A DNA stretch of 64,000 bases, from the NCBI GenBank assembly GCA_029202405.1, contig CP119312.1, forward strand, positions 439,001-503,000, read 5' to 3'. This DNA is from Candidatus Devosia phytovorans. GTDB lineage: Bacteria > Pseudomonadota > Alphaproteobacteria > Rhizobiales > Devosiaceae. Shown here piece by piece: positions 1 to 7,666 of the stretch. The first letter of the stretch is position 1, and each line of letters begins with the position of its first letter. Both the position numbers and the translations under genes were made by a program. The notes under the pieces are model-generated. The model saw only the letters and a list, made by a program, of their open reading frames with translations. It was not told the DNA's origin and made no database searches.

Positions 1-26
1 AGGAAAACCAGTGCGTAGTAGAGCAT
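1..26 (-). CDS. DUF1328-family small membrane protein, 5' end only
   Basis: Only the first eight codons lie in the window, reading leftward off the edge from the ATG at 26. They encode MLYYALVF, which matches the hydrophobic start of DUF1328 (YtjA-like) proteins, membrane proteins of about 55 residues common in alphaproteobacteria. A strong AAGGAGAG ribosome site lies just upstream. An exact EcfG-type promoter (58-82) sits at the right distance, so stress induction is likely. The family call rests on very few residues plus this context. Confidence 0.5.
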
Positions 27-57
27 GATACTCTCCTTGTGAAAGCGTTGTATAAAC

Positions 58-82
58 AACGACTCTTCAAGGGGCAGGTTCC
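58..82 (-). promoter_or_regulatory. EcfG-type stress promoter for the DUF1328 gene
   Basis: On the minus strand GGAAC (82-78) is followed after exactly 16 bases by CGTT (61-58). This matches the -35/-10 consensus of the general stress response sigma factor EcfG in alphaproteobacteria. It lies about 32 bases upstream of the start codon at 26. Confidence 0.75.
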
Positions 83-96
83 TGTAGTCGCAAAGA

Positions 97-123
97 AAAA
101 GGCCGGGATGAACCCGGCCTTTT
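97..123 (-). terminator. Rho-independent terminator after phyR
   Basis: An 11-bp perfect stem (97-107 with 113-123) closes a five-base loop and is flanked by A/T runs on both sides. It lies about 20 bases after the phyR stop codon and can end transcripts in either direction. Confidence 0.8.
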
Positions 124-143
124 GATGGAACTATCTGCAGGTA

Positions 144-938
144 TCAGGCGGCGGCGCGAGAGCCTTCGTCGAAGAACAGCGCCTGGCTGATCAGGGCCTT
201 GACCATGTCCGGATTGAACGGCTTGGTGACGAGGAAGGTCGGCTCAGGGCGCTCGCCCGTCAGCAGGCGTTCGGGGAAGGCGGTGATGAAGATCACCGGC
301 ACCGAATGGCTATTGAGGATGTCGTTGACCGCGTCGATGCCCGAGCTGCCATCGGCAAGCTGGATATCGGCAAGGATCATGCGCGGCTGGGTCTGAGCAA
401 AGAGATTGACCGCTTCCTTGTGAGTGCGGGCGACGCTGACGACCTTGTGGCCGAGGCTTTCGACAAGCTGCTCGATATCCATGGCGATCAGCGGCTCATC
501 CTCGATGATCATGATCTCGGTGGCCACCTGGCGGGAGATCTCGACCGAGGCGACGTCGAGCAGCGATGCGAAGTCGCTTTCCGAGACGGAGAGGATTTCG
601 GCGGCCTGCTGATGGGTGAAGCCTTCGACGGCGACCAGGAGGAAAGCCTGGCGCGGGCGCGGGGCGAGATTGGCCAGATTGTTGGCCGCACGCTGTTCCC
701 AGGCAAAGGACGAGGTTGGCTCGGGGATCTTGACCGCCGATGACGAGAAGAGCGCAGAGAAAAGCTGATACAGCGCTATGCGGTCATTGCTGGCTTCGGG
801 GAAAAGGGAAATGTCGGCGATGAGGGCTTCGAGCGTCGCTGCCACGTAAGCATCGCCCGAGGTCTGCGAGCCGGTTACGGCACGAGAAAACCGCCGCAGG
901 TACGGCAGGTGCGGTGCAATCCGCGTGGACAAAGTCAT
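144..938 (-). CDS. phyR: General stress response regulator PhyR
   Basis: PhyR is the anti-anti-sigma response regulator of the alphaproteobacterial general stress response. When phosphorylated, its sigma-like domain binds NepR and releases EcfG. The 264 residues fit the family. Residues 1-135 are the sigma-factor mimic with degenerate region 2 and 4 helices. Residues 142-260 are a receiver with the acidic pair E146/D147, phospho-acceptor D191 (in ILADIQL), T219 and K239. The gene diverges from nepR-ecfG, the hallmark arrangement. An exact EcfG promoter at 989-1013 indicates positive autoregulation, and a terminator follows the stop codon. Confidence 0.97.
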   Translation of the reverse strand: MTLSTRIAPHLPYLRRFSRAVTGSQTSGDAYVAATLEALIADISLFPEASNDRIALYQLFSALFSSSAVKIPEPTSSFAWEQRAANNLANLAPRPRQAFLLVAVEGFTHQQAAEILSVSESDFASLLDVASVEISRQVATEIMIIEDEPLIAMDIEQLVESLGHKVVSVARTHKEAVNLFAQTQPRMILADIQLADGSSGIDAVNDILNSHSVPVIFITAFPERLLTGERPEPTFLVTKPFNPDMVKALISQALFFDEGSRAAA

Positions 939-988
939 ATATTTGAACTCCCAGTGACGCTTTGGCTCGTGATAACACGAAACCGAAG

Positions 989-1013
989 AACGGAGCCTAA
1001 GTTAGAAAGTTCC
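989..1013 (-). promoter_or_regulatory. EcfG-type promoter of phyR
   Basis: On the minus strand GGAAC (1013-1009), 16 bases, then CGTT (992-989) is an exact consensus match. It lies about 50 bases upstream of the phyR start. Confidence 0.85.
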
Positions 1014-1022
1014 TGATGGTGG

Positions 1023-1047
1023 GGAACTTTTTTTTGGCCCATGCATT
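1023..1047 (+). promoter_or_regulatory. Probable EcfG-type promoter of nepR-ecfG
   Basis: GGAAC (1023-1027) is followed after 16 bases by CATT (1044-1047), one mismatch from CGTT. It is divergent from, and interleaved with, the phyR promoter and sits 41 bases upstream of nepR. The weaker -10 could keep autoregulation modest. Confidence 0.6.
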
Positions 1048-1088
1048 TTGGAAGCCGAAGTGGGCAATTTCCGACGGTACCGACGGGC

Positions 1089-1310
1089 ATGATGAAGGAT
1101 AAACTGGTGACCCAGCAACGTATGCGAACGCAGGCGGGGCGGGCTGATGATGGGCTGGGTCCGAATACGGACATCGGCGCGCGTCTGCGTGCGCTCTATG
1201 GCGCAGTGCAGGACGAAGGCGTCCCCAATCAGCTGCTCGATCTGCTTGAAAAGCTCGACAGTGCCGAACAGGCACAGAAGGCTAAAAATGCTCCTCGTGA
1301 CGGAGAGTAG
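1089..1310 (+). CDS. nepR: Anti-sigma factor NepR
   Basis: NepR is the small helical protein that holds EcfG inactive until phospho-PhyR displaces it. The 73-residue product has the family core around residues 29-56: IGARLRALYGAV followed by VPNQLLDLLEKLD. Two adjacent ATGs (1089 and 1092) are possible starts and neither has a strong ribosome site. The stop codon is four bases before the ecfG start, so the two genes are translated from one message. Divergence from phyR and adjacency to ecfG make the assignment firm despite low overall conservation. Confidence 0.92.
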   Translation: MMKDKLVTQQRMRTQAGRADDGLGPNTDIGARLRALYGAVQDEGVPNQLLDLLEKLDSAEQAQKAKNAPRDGE

Positions 1311-1314
1311 CGGC

Positions 1315-1872
1315 ATGACCACCGCCGAGACCCCGTCGTTCAAGCGCGAAATGCTCGCGACCCTGCCCAGCCTGCGCGCTTTTGCCGTGTCCCTGACCGG
1401 CAAGCATGACAAGGCCGACGATCTGGTGCAGGACACCGTGATGAAGGCCTGGGCCAAGCAGTCCAGCTTCGAGATGGGCACCAATATCAAGGCATGGCTC
1501 TTCACCATCCTGCGCAATGAATTCTACAGCCAGATGCGCAAGCGTGGCCGCGAAGTGCAGGACAGCGATGGGGCGTTTACCGAACGCCTGTCGGTGCATC
1601 CGGCACAATATGGCTCGATGGACATGCAGGATTTCAAGAAGGCCCTGTCGCAATTGCCGGATGACCAGCGTGAAGCGGTGATCCTGATTGGTGCGTCGGG
1701 CTTTTCCTATGAGGAAGCAGCAGCGATCTGTGATTGCGCCGTGGGCACGATGAAGTCGCGCGTCAGCCGGGCGCGCACGCGCTTGCAGGATATTCTCAAG
1801 ATTTCCGGCGAAGCCGATTATGGTCCCGATGCCGTTTCGGCGCAGGTGACCACGTCAAACCACAGCTTCTAG
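1315..1872 (+). CDS. ecfG: ECF sigma factor EcfG (general stress response)
   Basis: This is the sigma factor that redirects RNA polymerase to GGAAC-N16/17-CGTT promoters under stress. The 185 residues contain region 2 (about 15-82, with DDLVQDTVMKAW) and region 4 (about 107-158, with LPDDQREAVILIG and a helix-turn-helix ending SRVSRARTRL). The ATG at 1315 is chosen because GGAGAG lies just upstream and it follows the nepR stop by four bases; an in-frame ATG at 1288 would overlap nepR. The stop overlaps the convergent receiver gene by four bases. The neighbourhood carries several matching promoters, supporting the EcfG rather than a generic ECF call. Confidence 0.95.
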   Translation: MTTAETPSFKREMLATLPSLRAFAVSLTGKHDKADDLVQDTVMKAWAKQSSFEMGTNIKAWLFTILRNEFYSQMRKRGREVQDSDGAFTERLSVHPAQYGSMDMQDFKKALSQLPDDQREAVILIGASGFSYEEAAAICDCAVGTMKSRVSRARTRLQDILKISGEADYGPDAVSAQVTTSNHSF

Positions 1873-2234
1873 GGCTGACTTTTATTGGCGAGCGCCGTGG
1901 AAATGGCGCTCGTCAGGGCATCCTCGGGCACTGGCTTGACGAGTATGGCGCTGTTTTCCGGACTGAGGCGCAGGGTCGAACTGCTGGTCGTCTGCACCAG
2001 GGGAATGCCCTTGCCGTGCAGTTCAAGAACCAGCGCGCCGATGTCGCTGTCGTCGATGCGGCGATCGACAATGGCCAGCGCGAGGTTCGGCCAATCGGGG
2101 GCGAAGCTTCGGGCTTCCCGGGCCGTAGCGGCCAGCAGGACTTGCTGCGCCCCAAGGGCTTCAAGCATGCGCTGCAGATCGATGGCGATAAGGAATTCTG
2201 CCTCGACGATGAGGACTTTCTGTCCGGTAAGCAT
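1869..2234 (-). CDS. Single-domain response regulator, atypical
   Basis: A stand-alone receiver of 121 residues, the size of the single-domain regulators often linked to general stress response loci. Phospho-acceptor D57 (in LAIVDRR) and K100 (in LVKPV) are present. The usual acidic pair is E11-A12 rather than E-D, and the region before the switch Thr/Ser reads PLVQTTSSS rather than a FATGY-type motif. Phosphorylation or metal binding may therefore be altered. The ATG at 2234 gives a normal receiver start; an in-frame ATG at 2300 would add 22 unmatched residues. It could act as a phosphate sink or accessory input to PhyR, which is inference from position. Confidence 0.8.
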   Translation of the reverse strand: MLTGQKVLIVEAEFLIAIDLQRMLEALGAQQVLLAATAREARSFAPDWPNLALAIVDRRIDDSDIGALVLELHGKGIPLVQTTSSSTLRLSPENSAILVKPVPEDALTSAISTALANKSQP

Positions 2235-2305
2235 GCTGGGTCCGCCGTAGTGAGACTCCTGATGGGCCCTGGCGACGCCGTTGTCATTTAAGTTTGACAT
2301 GTGGC

Positions 2306-2331
2306 GGAACGGCCGGAAGGCAAGGTGCGTT
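2306..2331 (+). promoter_or_regulatory. EcfG-type promoter for the Crp/FNR gene
   Basis: GGAAC (2306-2310), 17 bases, then CGTT (2328-2331). Transcription would begin about 30 bases before the TTG start at 2368. Confidence 0.75.
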
Positions 2332-2367
2332 GGCCCTGCACCATTCTCCAGCGTCAAGCGGTGATCC

Positions 2368-3123
2368 TTGAGCCTTGTATTGCCCAGTTCCGGAAGACGG
2401 GTTCCGTGCGAGCAATGTCCCCTGCGGGCCATGCCGAGTTTTCGAAATTTCGAGCCGCAAGAGCTCAAGTTCATCTCGTCGTTCAAGACGGGGGAGCTTT
2501 CGGCCGAGACGGGGACGACGCTGATTGCCGAGGGCAGTCACAGCGCCCATCTTTATACGCTGCTGTCGGGTTGGGCCTTTCGCTACAAGAGCCTGCCGGA
2601 CGGGCGGCGGCAGATCCTCAACTACATGCTGCCCGGCGACCTGATCGGGCTGCAGGGGACGGTGATCGGGGAAATGCAGCATTCGGTGGAGGCACTGTCC
2701 CCGCTGGTGCTCTGCGTGTTTCAGCGCAACCGTATGGAAGAGCTGTTCCGCAACCATCCGGGGCTGGGGTTCGACCTCACCTGGATCGCGGCGCAGGAAG
2801 AGCGGATGCTCGATGATCATCTGCTTAGCCTCGGACGGCGCACGGCACTGGAGCGCGCGGCCTATCTCCTCGCCTTCCTTGCCAATCGGGCAGAGGCGGT
2901 GGGTCTGAGCGGGGAACATTCGCTGTATCTGCCGATCACCCAGATGCATGTGGCCGACACGCTGGGATTATCGATCGTTCATACCAACAAGACCCTGCGC
3001 AAGCTGGCGGACCTCAAGCTGATCCGTTGGCTGGATCGATCCTGCGAAGTGCTCGATGTGGAGGGGCTGATGCAGGTGGCGGACTGGGACGGGCTTGATG
3101 AGCGAAAACGCCCGTTGATATGA
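2368..3123 (+). CDS. Crp/FNR-family transcriptional regulator
   Basis: The 251-residue product has a cyclic-nucleotide-binding-like beta-roll (about 28-140) and a C-terminal winged helix-turn-helix (about 155-235, with MHVADTLGLSIVHTNKTLRKL). An N-terminal CEQCPLR segment (C14, C17) is typical of a Crp/FNR subgroup common in Hyphomicrobiales, but two cysteines alone do not show an FNR-type iron-sulfur cluster. The TTG start keeps this conserved segment; an ATG at 2431 would remove it. A perfect EcfG promoter lies 37 bases upstream, so this is probably a second-tier regulator of the stress response. Ligand and targets are unknown. Confidence 0.88.
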   Translation: MSLVLPSSGRRVPCEQCPLRAMPSFRNFEPQELKFISSFKTGELSAETGTTLIAEGSHSAHLYTLLSGWAFRYKSLPDGRRQILNYMLPGDLIGLQGTVIGEMQHSVEALSPLVLCVFQRNRMEELFRNHPGLGFDLTWIAAQEERMLDDHLLSLGRRTALERAAYLLAFLANRAEAVGLSGEHSLYLPITQMHVADTLGLSIVHTNKTLRKLADLKLIRWLDRSCEVLDVEGLMQVADWDGLDERKRPLI

Positions 3124-3202
3124 GCCGGCAAACAGGCCTCAAATCTGCCATCGCCTTGCTAAAGGATAGACATGTCCGAGCGCAGAAGCGAGCAGTCGGC
3201 AG

Positions 3203-4624
3203 ATGACGGTAATGAACGTTAGCGAAGCGATCAGCGTCAAATCAGGCCTCGCCCGGCTCGACCGGCGGGTCATGCGCCGTGTGGCCGTGCTGGCGTCGCT
3301 GGCCCTGGTGCTGATGGCGGCAGTGGCGGCCTTGGTGCTGGTGCAGGGCATCAACCGGCAGATCACCGATATCGTCCATACCTATGAGGTGCGCAACCAG
3401 GCGCGCGAGCTGACCATCGCCCTGATCGAGGCGGAAAGCGCGCAACGCGGCTATTTGCTGACGCGCGACGAAAGCTATTTCAACTCCTACCAGCAGGCGT
3501 CGGCGACGATCGGCAACCGGCTGCTGACGCTGACCGGACTGACCGAGGATGACGCACAGCAGGCCGAGCGGATGCGCGCGATTGCAGGCGATATCATCGG
3601 CAAGTCGGAAGAGATGGGCCGCAGTGTGGAACTGGTGCAGGAGCAGCGGACCGCCGATGCGAGGCGGCTGATCGAGACCGGCATGGGCGAGCGGATGATG
3701 GGCGGACTGCAGGACGCGCTGCAGCAATTCGTCGGCGAGGAAAACAGCAAGCTGCTCGATCGCAACCGGCAGATCGACGAGTCGCGGCGCTGGTTGGTCG
3801 GCTCGATCATCACGGCGCTGGCGGCGGCGGTGATCCTGACCTATGCGCTGTTGTCGCGCAGCCAGCGCAAGGTCAGCGAACTGGCACTGAGCGCGGACCT
3901 GCTGCATAGCGAGAATGAAGTGCTCGAGGCACATGTCATCGACCGGACGCAGGCCCTCGAAGAAGCGCGGGCCCATGCGGAGCAGGAGCGGCAGCGCGTC
4001 GAGGCGCTGCTGCAGGACGCCAATCACCGGATCGGCAATTCGCTGGCAACAGTGTCGTCGCTGCTGGGACTGCAGATGCTGCGCAGCAAATCCGACGAGG
4101 TCAAGGAAGCGCTCGAGGGTGCACGCTCGCGCGTGCATGCGATTGCCTCGGCGCATCGGCGATTGCGGTTGGGCAATGACCTGGAAACGGCCAGTGCCGA
4201 CGAATTTCTCGGTGCCGTGCTGGAAGACATTGCCGTCACTGCCACAACGGCGCGCAATGTGACGATGCGCAGCGATTTCGATCCGATCGTGGTCAATGCG
4301 CGCGATGCGACGACCATCGGCATCCTGGTGGGCGAGCTGGTGACCAATGCGCTCAAGCATGCCTTTCCCGATGGACGGGAGGGCACGATCCTGGTGTCGC
4401 TGAAGGATGAAGCCGGCGTTCCAGTGCTGCGGGTGGCGGATGACGGGGTTGGGCTCGGCGAGGGCCATGCAATGGGCGAGCAGGGACTTGGCTCGGTTAT
4501 TGTGGTGCAGCTGTCGAACCAATTCGGGGGTGCGCCAGTTTATGAACGGCGGGAGCAGGGTGGCCTTAGCGTCAGCGTGCCCATGCCCGGCCTCGGGAAC
4601 GAAAAGGCCGCTATGTCGGACTGA
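3203..4624 (+). CDS. CHASE3-domain sensor histidine kinase, HisKA_2 type
   Basis: An inner-membrane sensor kinase of 473 residues. Transmembrane helices near 28-49 and 198-216 flank an extracytoplasmic CHASE3-like domain with a characteristic ESAQRGYLLT segment. A coiled region (about 222-270) leads to a HisKA_2 dimerisation box with H275 (DANHRIGN) and a HATPase domain (GELVTNALKHAF near 377-388, DDGVGL near 413). HisKA_2/HWE kinases are the usual phosphodonors of PhyR. The gene lies 80 bases after the crp stop with no EcfG promoter of its own. It is a good PhyK-like candidate; the signal is unknown. Confidence 0.9.
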   Translation: MTVMNVSEAISVKSGLARLDRRVMRRVAVLASLALVLMAAVAALVLVQGINRQITDIVHTYEVRNQARELTIALIEAESAQRGYLLTRDESYFNSYQQASATIGNRLLTLTGLTEDDAQQAERMRAIAGDIIGKSEEMGRSVELVQEQRTADARRLIETGMGERMMGGLQDALQQFVGEENSKLLDRNRQIDESRRWLVGSIITALAAAVILTYALLSRSQRKVSELALSADLLHSENEVLEAHVIDRTQALEEARAHAEQERQRVEALLQDANHRIGNSLATVSSLLGLQMLRSKSDEVKEALEGARSRVHAIASAHRRLRLGNDLETASADEFLGAVLEDIAVTATTARNVTMRSDFDPIVVNARDATTIGILVGELVTNALKHAFPDGREGTILVSLKDEAGVPVLRVADDGVGLGEGHAMGEQGLGSVIVVQLSNQFGGAPVYERREQGGLSVSVPMPGLGNEKAAMSD

Positions 4625-4688
4625 TCGAGAAGCGTGAATTGTCGCGTTTTCAGCCAGATCGCTGAAAACGCTCCGGCAGGAGGCAGGC

Positions 4689-5633
4689 TTGCATTTCATC
4701 GCCGTACTCAACCGCGATGGCGGCACATTGCGGACGATGGACCTCGAGGCGTTTTGCACGACAGCACAGCAGATTTTCGAGCGCCACGGCGATACGCTCG
4801 ATTGCCGGATCGTCGAGGGCAAGGCCATCGAGCGCGCCTTGCAGAAGGCGGCGGACGACCCCAAGGCCGATGCGCTGATCGCCGGCGGGGGCGACGGTAC
4901 CATCTCGGCTGCAGCGGCCATTGCCTTTCGCAGCGGCGTGCCGCTGGCAGTGCTGCCGGCCGGTACGATGAACCTTTTTGCCCGAGCACTCAAAATGCCG
5001 CTGACGCTGGAGGCAGCGCTCGAAGCGATCGCCGATGGCGAGGTGGGTACGGTGGACATTGCCACGGCCAATGGACGGCCCTTCGTGCATCAGTTCAGCG
5101 TCGGTATCCATGCCAGACTGATCCGCATCCGCGAGAACATGACCTATCGCAGCCGGGTCGGCAAAATGCTGGCGAGCCTGCGGGCGATCGGTGCGGCGGC
5201 GATGGCACCGCCGCAATTCGAGGCAGAGTTGCACACAACCAAGGGCGTCGAGCGGCGCAGGGTTTCGGGCATTGCCATTTCCAACAATCCGCTGGGCGAC
5301 GGGCTGATCCACGCGGACGGTTTGGATCGGCATATTCTGGGCGTCTATATTGCTGCGCCACTCACCACGCTGAGCCTGTTGCGGCTGGCTGTGGATGTGT
5401 TCCTGGGTCGCTGGCGGGAGAGCCCGATGGTCTCGGAAAAGGAGATCGACGAGGTGACTTTGCGCTTCCCCAAACGCAAGCATGGTGCCAAGGCGGTGGT
5501 GGATGGCGAGCTGATCAATCTCGACGCATCGGTTACGCTGAAGGTGCATGCGGACGGATTGAACATGGTACTGCCGAAAACCGCACAAATTCGGAACCAA
5601 TCGATCCCGAGCCCGTTAAGAAGGATTACCTAG
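4689..5633 (+). CDS. Diacylglycerol kinase-family lipid kinase
   Basis: A soluble lipid kinase of the DagK/YegS/LCB5 catalytic family (314 residues). The nucleotide-binding GGGDGT motif lies at 66-71, followed by VLPAGTMNLFAR near 88-99, which is typical of the fold. The family phosphorylates diacylglycerol, ceramide or related lipids; the substrate is not readable here. The start is TTG: AGGAGG at 4678-4683 sits five bases upstream and no in-frame ATG is as well placed. It lies between two stress-linked kinase genes, and its last codons contain the EcfG promoter of the next gene. A link to envelope remodelling under stress is inference. Confidence 0.87.
   Translation: MHFIAVLNRDGGTLRTMDLEAFCTTAQQIFERHGDTLDCRIVEGKAIERALQKAADDPKADALIAGGGDGTISAAAAIAFRSGVPLAVLPAGTMNLFARALKMPLTLEAALEAIADGEVGTVDIATANGRPFVHQFSVGIHARLIRIRENMTYRSRVGKMLASLRAIGAAAMAPPQFEAELHTTKGVERRRVSGIAISNNPLGDGLIHADGLDRHILGVYIAAPLTTLSLLRLAVDVFLGRWRESPMVSEKEIDEVTLRFPKRKHGAKAVVDGELINLDASVTLKVHADGLNMVLPKTAQIRNQSIPSPLRRIT
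5593..5617 (+). promoter_or_regulatory. EcfG-type promoter inside the lipid kinase 3' end
   Basis: GGAAC (5593-5597), 16 bases, then CGTT (5614-5617), an exact match. It overlaps the last codons of the lipid kinase gene and drives the HWE kinase starting at 5661. Confidence 0.78.
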
Positions 5634-5660
5634 GGGCTCCGTAGTGCATCAGGACGACAA

Positions 5661-7181
5661 GTGACAGAGACAGGCCGTCCCCTTCCGGACGATATTCGGA
5701 AGGTCGTGGATGATCCGGTGAGGCTGGAGGCTCTGGCTGCCCTGGAGGTCATGGACAGCGGGCCTGATCTCGATTTCGAGCGTTTGAGCAGAGCCGCAGC
5801 CCATATTTTTGGTGCCGAGATCGCGCTGGTGGCGCTTGTTGACAGCGACCGGCAATGGTTTCGCGCCTGTTTCGGGCTCGAAGGCATTTCGGAAACCCAA
5901 ACAACAGACTCGTTTTGCGCGCATACCATCGCGCTGCCGAGCGATGACGACAGTCTGGTTGTGCTGGACGCAGCGCGCGATCCACGCTTTTCCGACAATG
6001 TGCTGGTGACGGGCTTTCCCCATATTCGCTTTTATGCCGGTGCGGCGATCCGCGTTGCTGGACAGAAAATCGGCAGTCTCTGCGTGATCGACAGCAAGCC
6101 GCGGGCCGATTTCGACGCGGGACAGGAAGACCAACTCATTGATCTGGCGGCGCTGGCGGCGACGCTGTTCGAACTCAAGAACGAAGCGCGCGTCCGGGCG
6201 CGCACGGCTGCGGCGCTGATGCGCGAAGAGTGGCGGCATGCGCTGACGCTGGAGGCCGGCAAGGTCGGATCCTGGGTCTGGGACGTGCGGAGCGGGGAGG
6301 TGACCTGCAACGACATGTTCCGGCGGATGTATGGCTTGCAGGAGAGCGACATTATCCGGTTCGATGACGTGCTGGCGGCGACGCATCAGAGTGATCGGGC
6401 TGCGGTCGAGGCGGGGATTGCTGCCAGCTTCGGCGAGGGCGAGGATTTCAATACCGAGGCACGGGCTGCCAATACCGGCCTGTGGCTGACCATGCGGGGT
6501 CGGGTCTATCAGCGGGACGCCGAGGGGCGGCCGCTGGTGATGATGGGCGCCTGCATCGACATTTCCGAGAGCAAGCAGACGGCGGACCAGACACGGTTGC
6601 TGCTGCGCGAGCTGAACCACCGGGTCAAGAATACGCTGGCGATGATCCAGTCGGTGGCGCGGCAGACCATCCGGCAGAACCCCGACCCCAAGGATTTCAT
6701 CGAGGCCTTCTCCGGGCGTCTGCGGACCATTTCGGACGCCCATGTGCTGCTGGCCGATCGCGACTGGTCGGGCGTGCAGCTCTATGAGGTGATCGCCTCC
6801 CAGCTTGGGTCGCGGTTCCGGACCAATCCGGACCGGGCCGAGGTGCATGGGGAGGATGTGGCGCTGCCGGCCGACCATGCTGTGGGGCTGGGGCTGATCC
6901 TGCATGAGTTGACCACCAATGCGCATCGCTATGGCGCGTGGTCCAATGAGCAGGGCGTGGTCGAGATCGACTGGGCGATCCGCAACGAGCCGGTGCGCGG
7001 CCTTTCGTTGACCTGGCGCGAGGTGGGCGGGCCCAGGGTGGAGAAGCCGGAAGAATATGGCTTGGGAACGCGGCTGATCGAGCGCAGCCTGGCCAAGGTG
7101 CTGGACAGCGAAGTGCAGCTCGAATTCGCGCCGGATGGGGTGGTGGCGAAAGTGTGGATGCCTCTGCCCGCCGAAGTATGA
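5661..7181 (+). CDS. GAF-PAS HWE-family histidine kinase
   Basis: A cytosolic sensor kinase of 506 residues with no transmembrane segment. An N-terminal GAF domain (about 25-175) and a PAS fold (about 195-305) precede an HWE histidine kinase core with H320 (LNHRVKNTLAMIQ). The N-box reads LHELTTNAHRYGA, and the diagnostic WxE appears in the C-terminal WREVGGP. The start is GTG. An exact EcfG promoter 44 bases upstream shows it belongs to the stress regulon, giving a possible feedback loop onto PhyR. There are no clear flavin-binding LOV residues, so a light-sensing role is not supported. A terminator follows immediately. Confidence 0.92.
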   Translation: MTETGRPLPDDIRKVVDDPVRLEALAALEVMDSGPDLDFERLSRAAAHIFGAEIALVALVDSDRQWFRACFGLEGISETQTTDSFCAHTIALPSDDDSLVVLDAARDPRFSDNVLVTGFPHIRFYAGAAIRVAGQKIGSLCVIDSKPRADFDAGQEDQLIDLAALAATLFELKNEARVRARTAAALMREEWRHALTLEAGKVGSWVWDVRSGEVTCNDMFRRMYGLQESDIIRFDDVLAATHQSDRAAVEAGIAASFGEGEDFNTEARAANTGLWLTMRGRVYQRDAEGRPLVMMGACIDISESKQTADQTRLLLRELNHRVKNTLAMIQSVARQTIRQNPDPKDFIEAFSGRLRTISDAHVLLADRDWSGVQLYEVIASQLGSRFRTNPDRAEVHGEDVALPADHAVGLGLILHELTTNAHRYGAWSNEQGVVEIDWAIRNEPVRGLSLTWREVGGPRVEKPEEYGLGTRLIERSLAKVLDSEVQLEFAPDGVVAKVWMPLPAEV

Positions 7182-7183
7182 AA

Positions 7184-7206
7184 AAGGCCGCCCAGTGGGC
7201 GGCCTT
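7184..7206. terminator. Bidirectional stem-loop between the HWE kinase and the holin-like gene
   Basis: A 10-bp perfect stem (7184-7193 with 7197-7206) with a three-base loop and A/T-rich flanks. It lies three bases after the kinase stop and 24 bases after the end of the convergent gene. Confidence 0.75.
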
Positions 7207-7229
7207 CCTGTTTCAATCAATGCAAATGC

Positions 7230-7661
7230 CTAGTCGGACTTGTCGCCGCTGCGGGCCAGCATGAAGGCTGCGATGGCGGCGGCCGGGATGCCAAATTTAC
7301 GCACGAGCGGCGATTTAAGCAGCACAGGCAGGGCGGTCACGGCGGCCGTCGTCATGAAGGCGCTGGTTTCGCTCGACCGGCGCTTTTCGGCCACGGCACG
7401 CTTGTGCTGGCCCTTGCCGATCAGGCTGCCGAGATAGACGGCGAGCGCGAGGAACAGAAATACCCCGCCAAAGATCAGCGCGGCATAGAGCGAGCCCAGT
7501 TCGGCAGCAACGGCGATGAAGCCGGCCGAGAGCAGGAAACCTACGCCGAGCAGCGCGAAGACCGCGATCACCACATTGAGGATGATGGCATTGCGGACCC
7601 GCTCGGTAATGTGTTCGATTTCGATACCGAGCAGGCCAGCCAGAGGAACCAGAAGGTTCAT
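7230..7661 (-). CDS. Holin-superfamily-like membrane protein (phage_holin_3_6 type)
   Basis: A 143-residue membrane protein with two strongly hydrophobic helices in the first half (about 26-50 and 58-82), a basic stretch (KGQHKRAVAEKRR) and a further hydrophobic segment near the C-terminus. The pattern fits the chromosomal Actinobacterial Holin-X/phage_holin_3_6 group, which despite the name is not phage-linked and is usually found beside DUF883 proteins. It starts five bases after the upstream DUF883 stop, so the pair is one transcript under the EcfG promoter at 8059-8083. A role in envelope stress is inferred from that promoter. Confidence 0.75.
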   Translation of the reverse strand: MNLLVPLAGLLGIEIEHITERVRNAIILNVVIAVFALLGVGFLLSAGFIAVAAELGSLYAALIFGGVFLFLALAVYLGSLIGKGQHKRAVAEKRRSSETSAFMTTAAVTALPVLLKSPLVRKFGIPAAAIAAFMLARSGDKSD

Positions 7662-7666
7662 GGCAC

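Noticed and set aside
3242..5071. 609-codon minus-strand frame across the kinase and lipid kinase genes
   Set aside because: It spans two real plus-strand genes and their gap, is rich in Arg/His/Gln, and has no family similarity that I recognise.
7230..7661. Prophage lysis gene, suggested by the holin-like family name
   Set aside because: No other phage genes are present. The protein is paired with DUF883 under a stress promoter, as in many non-phage chromosomes.
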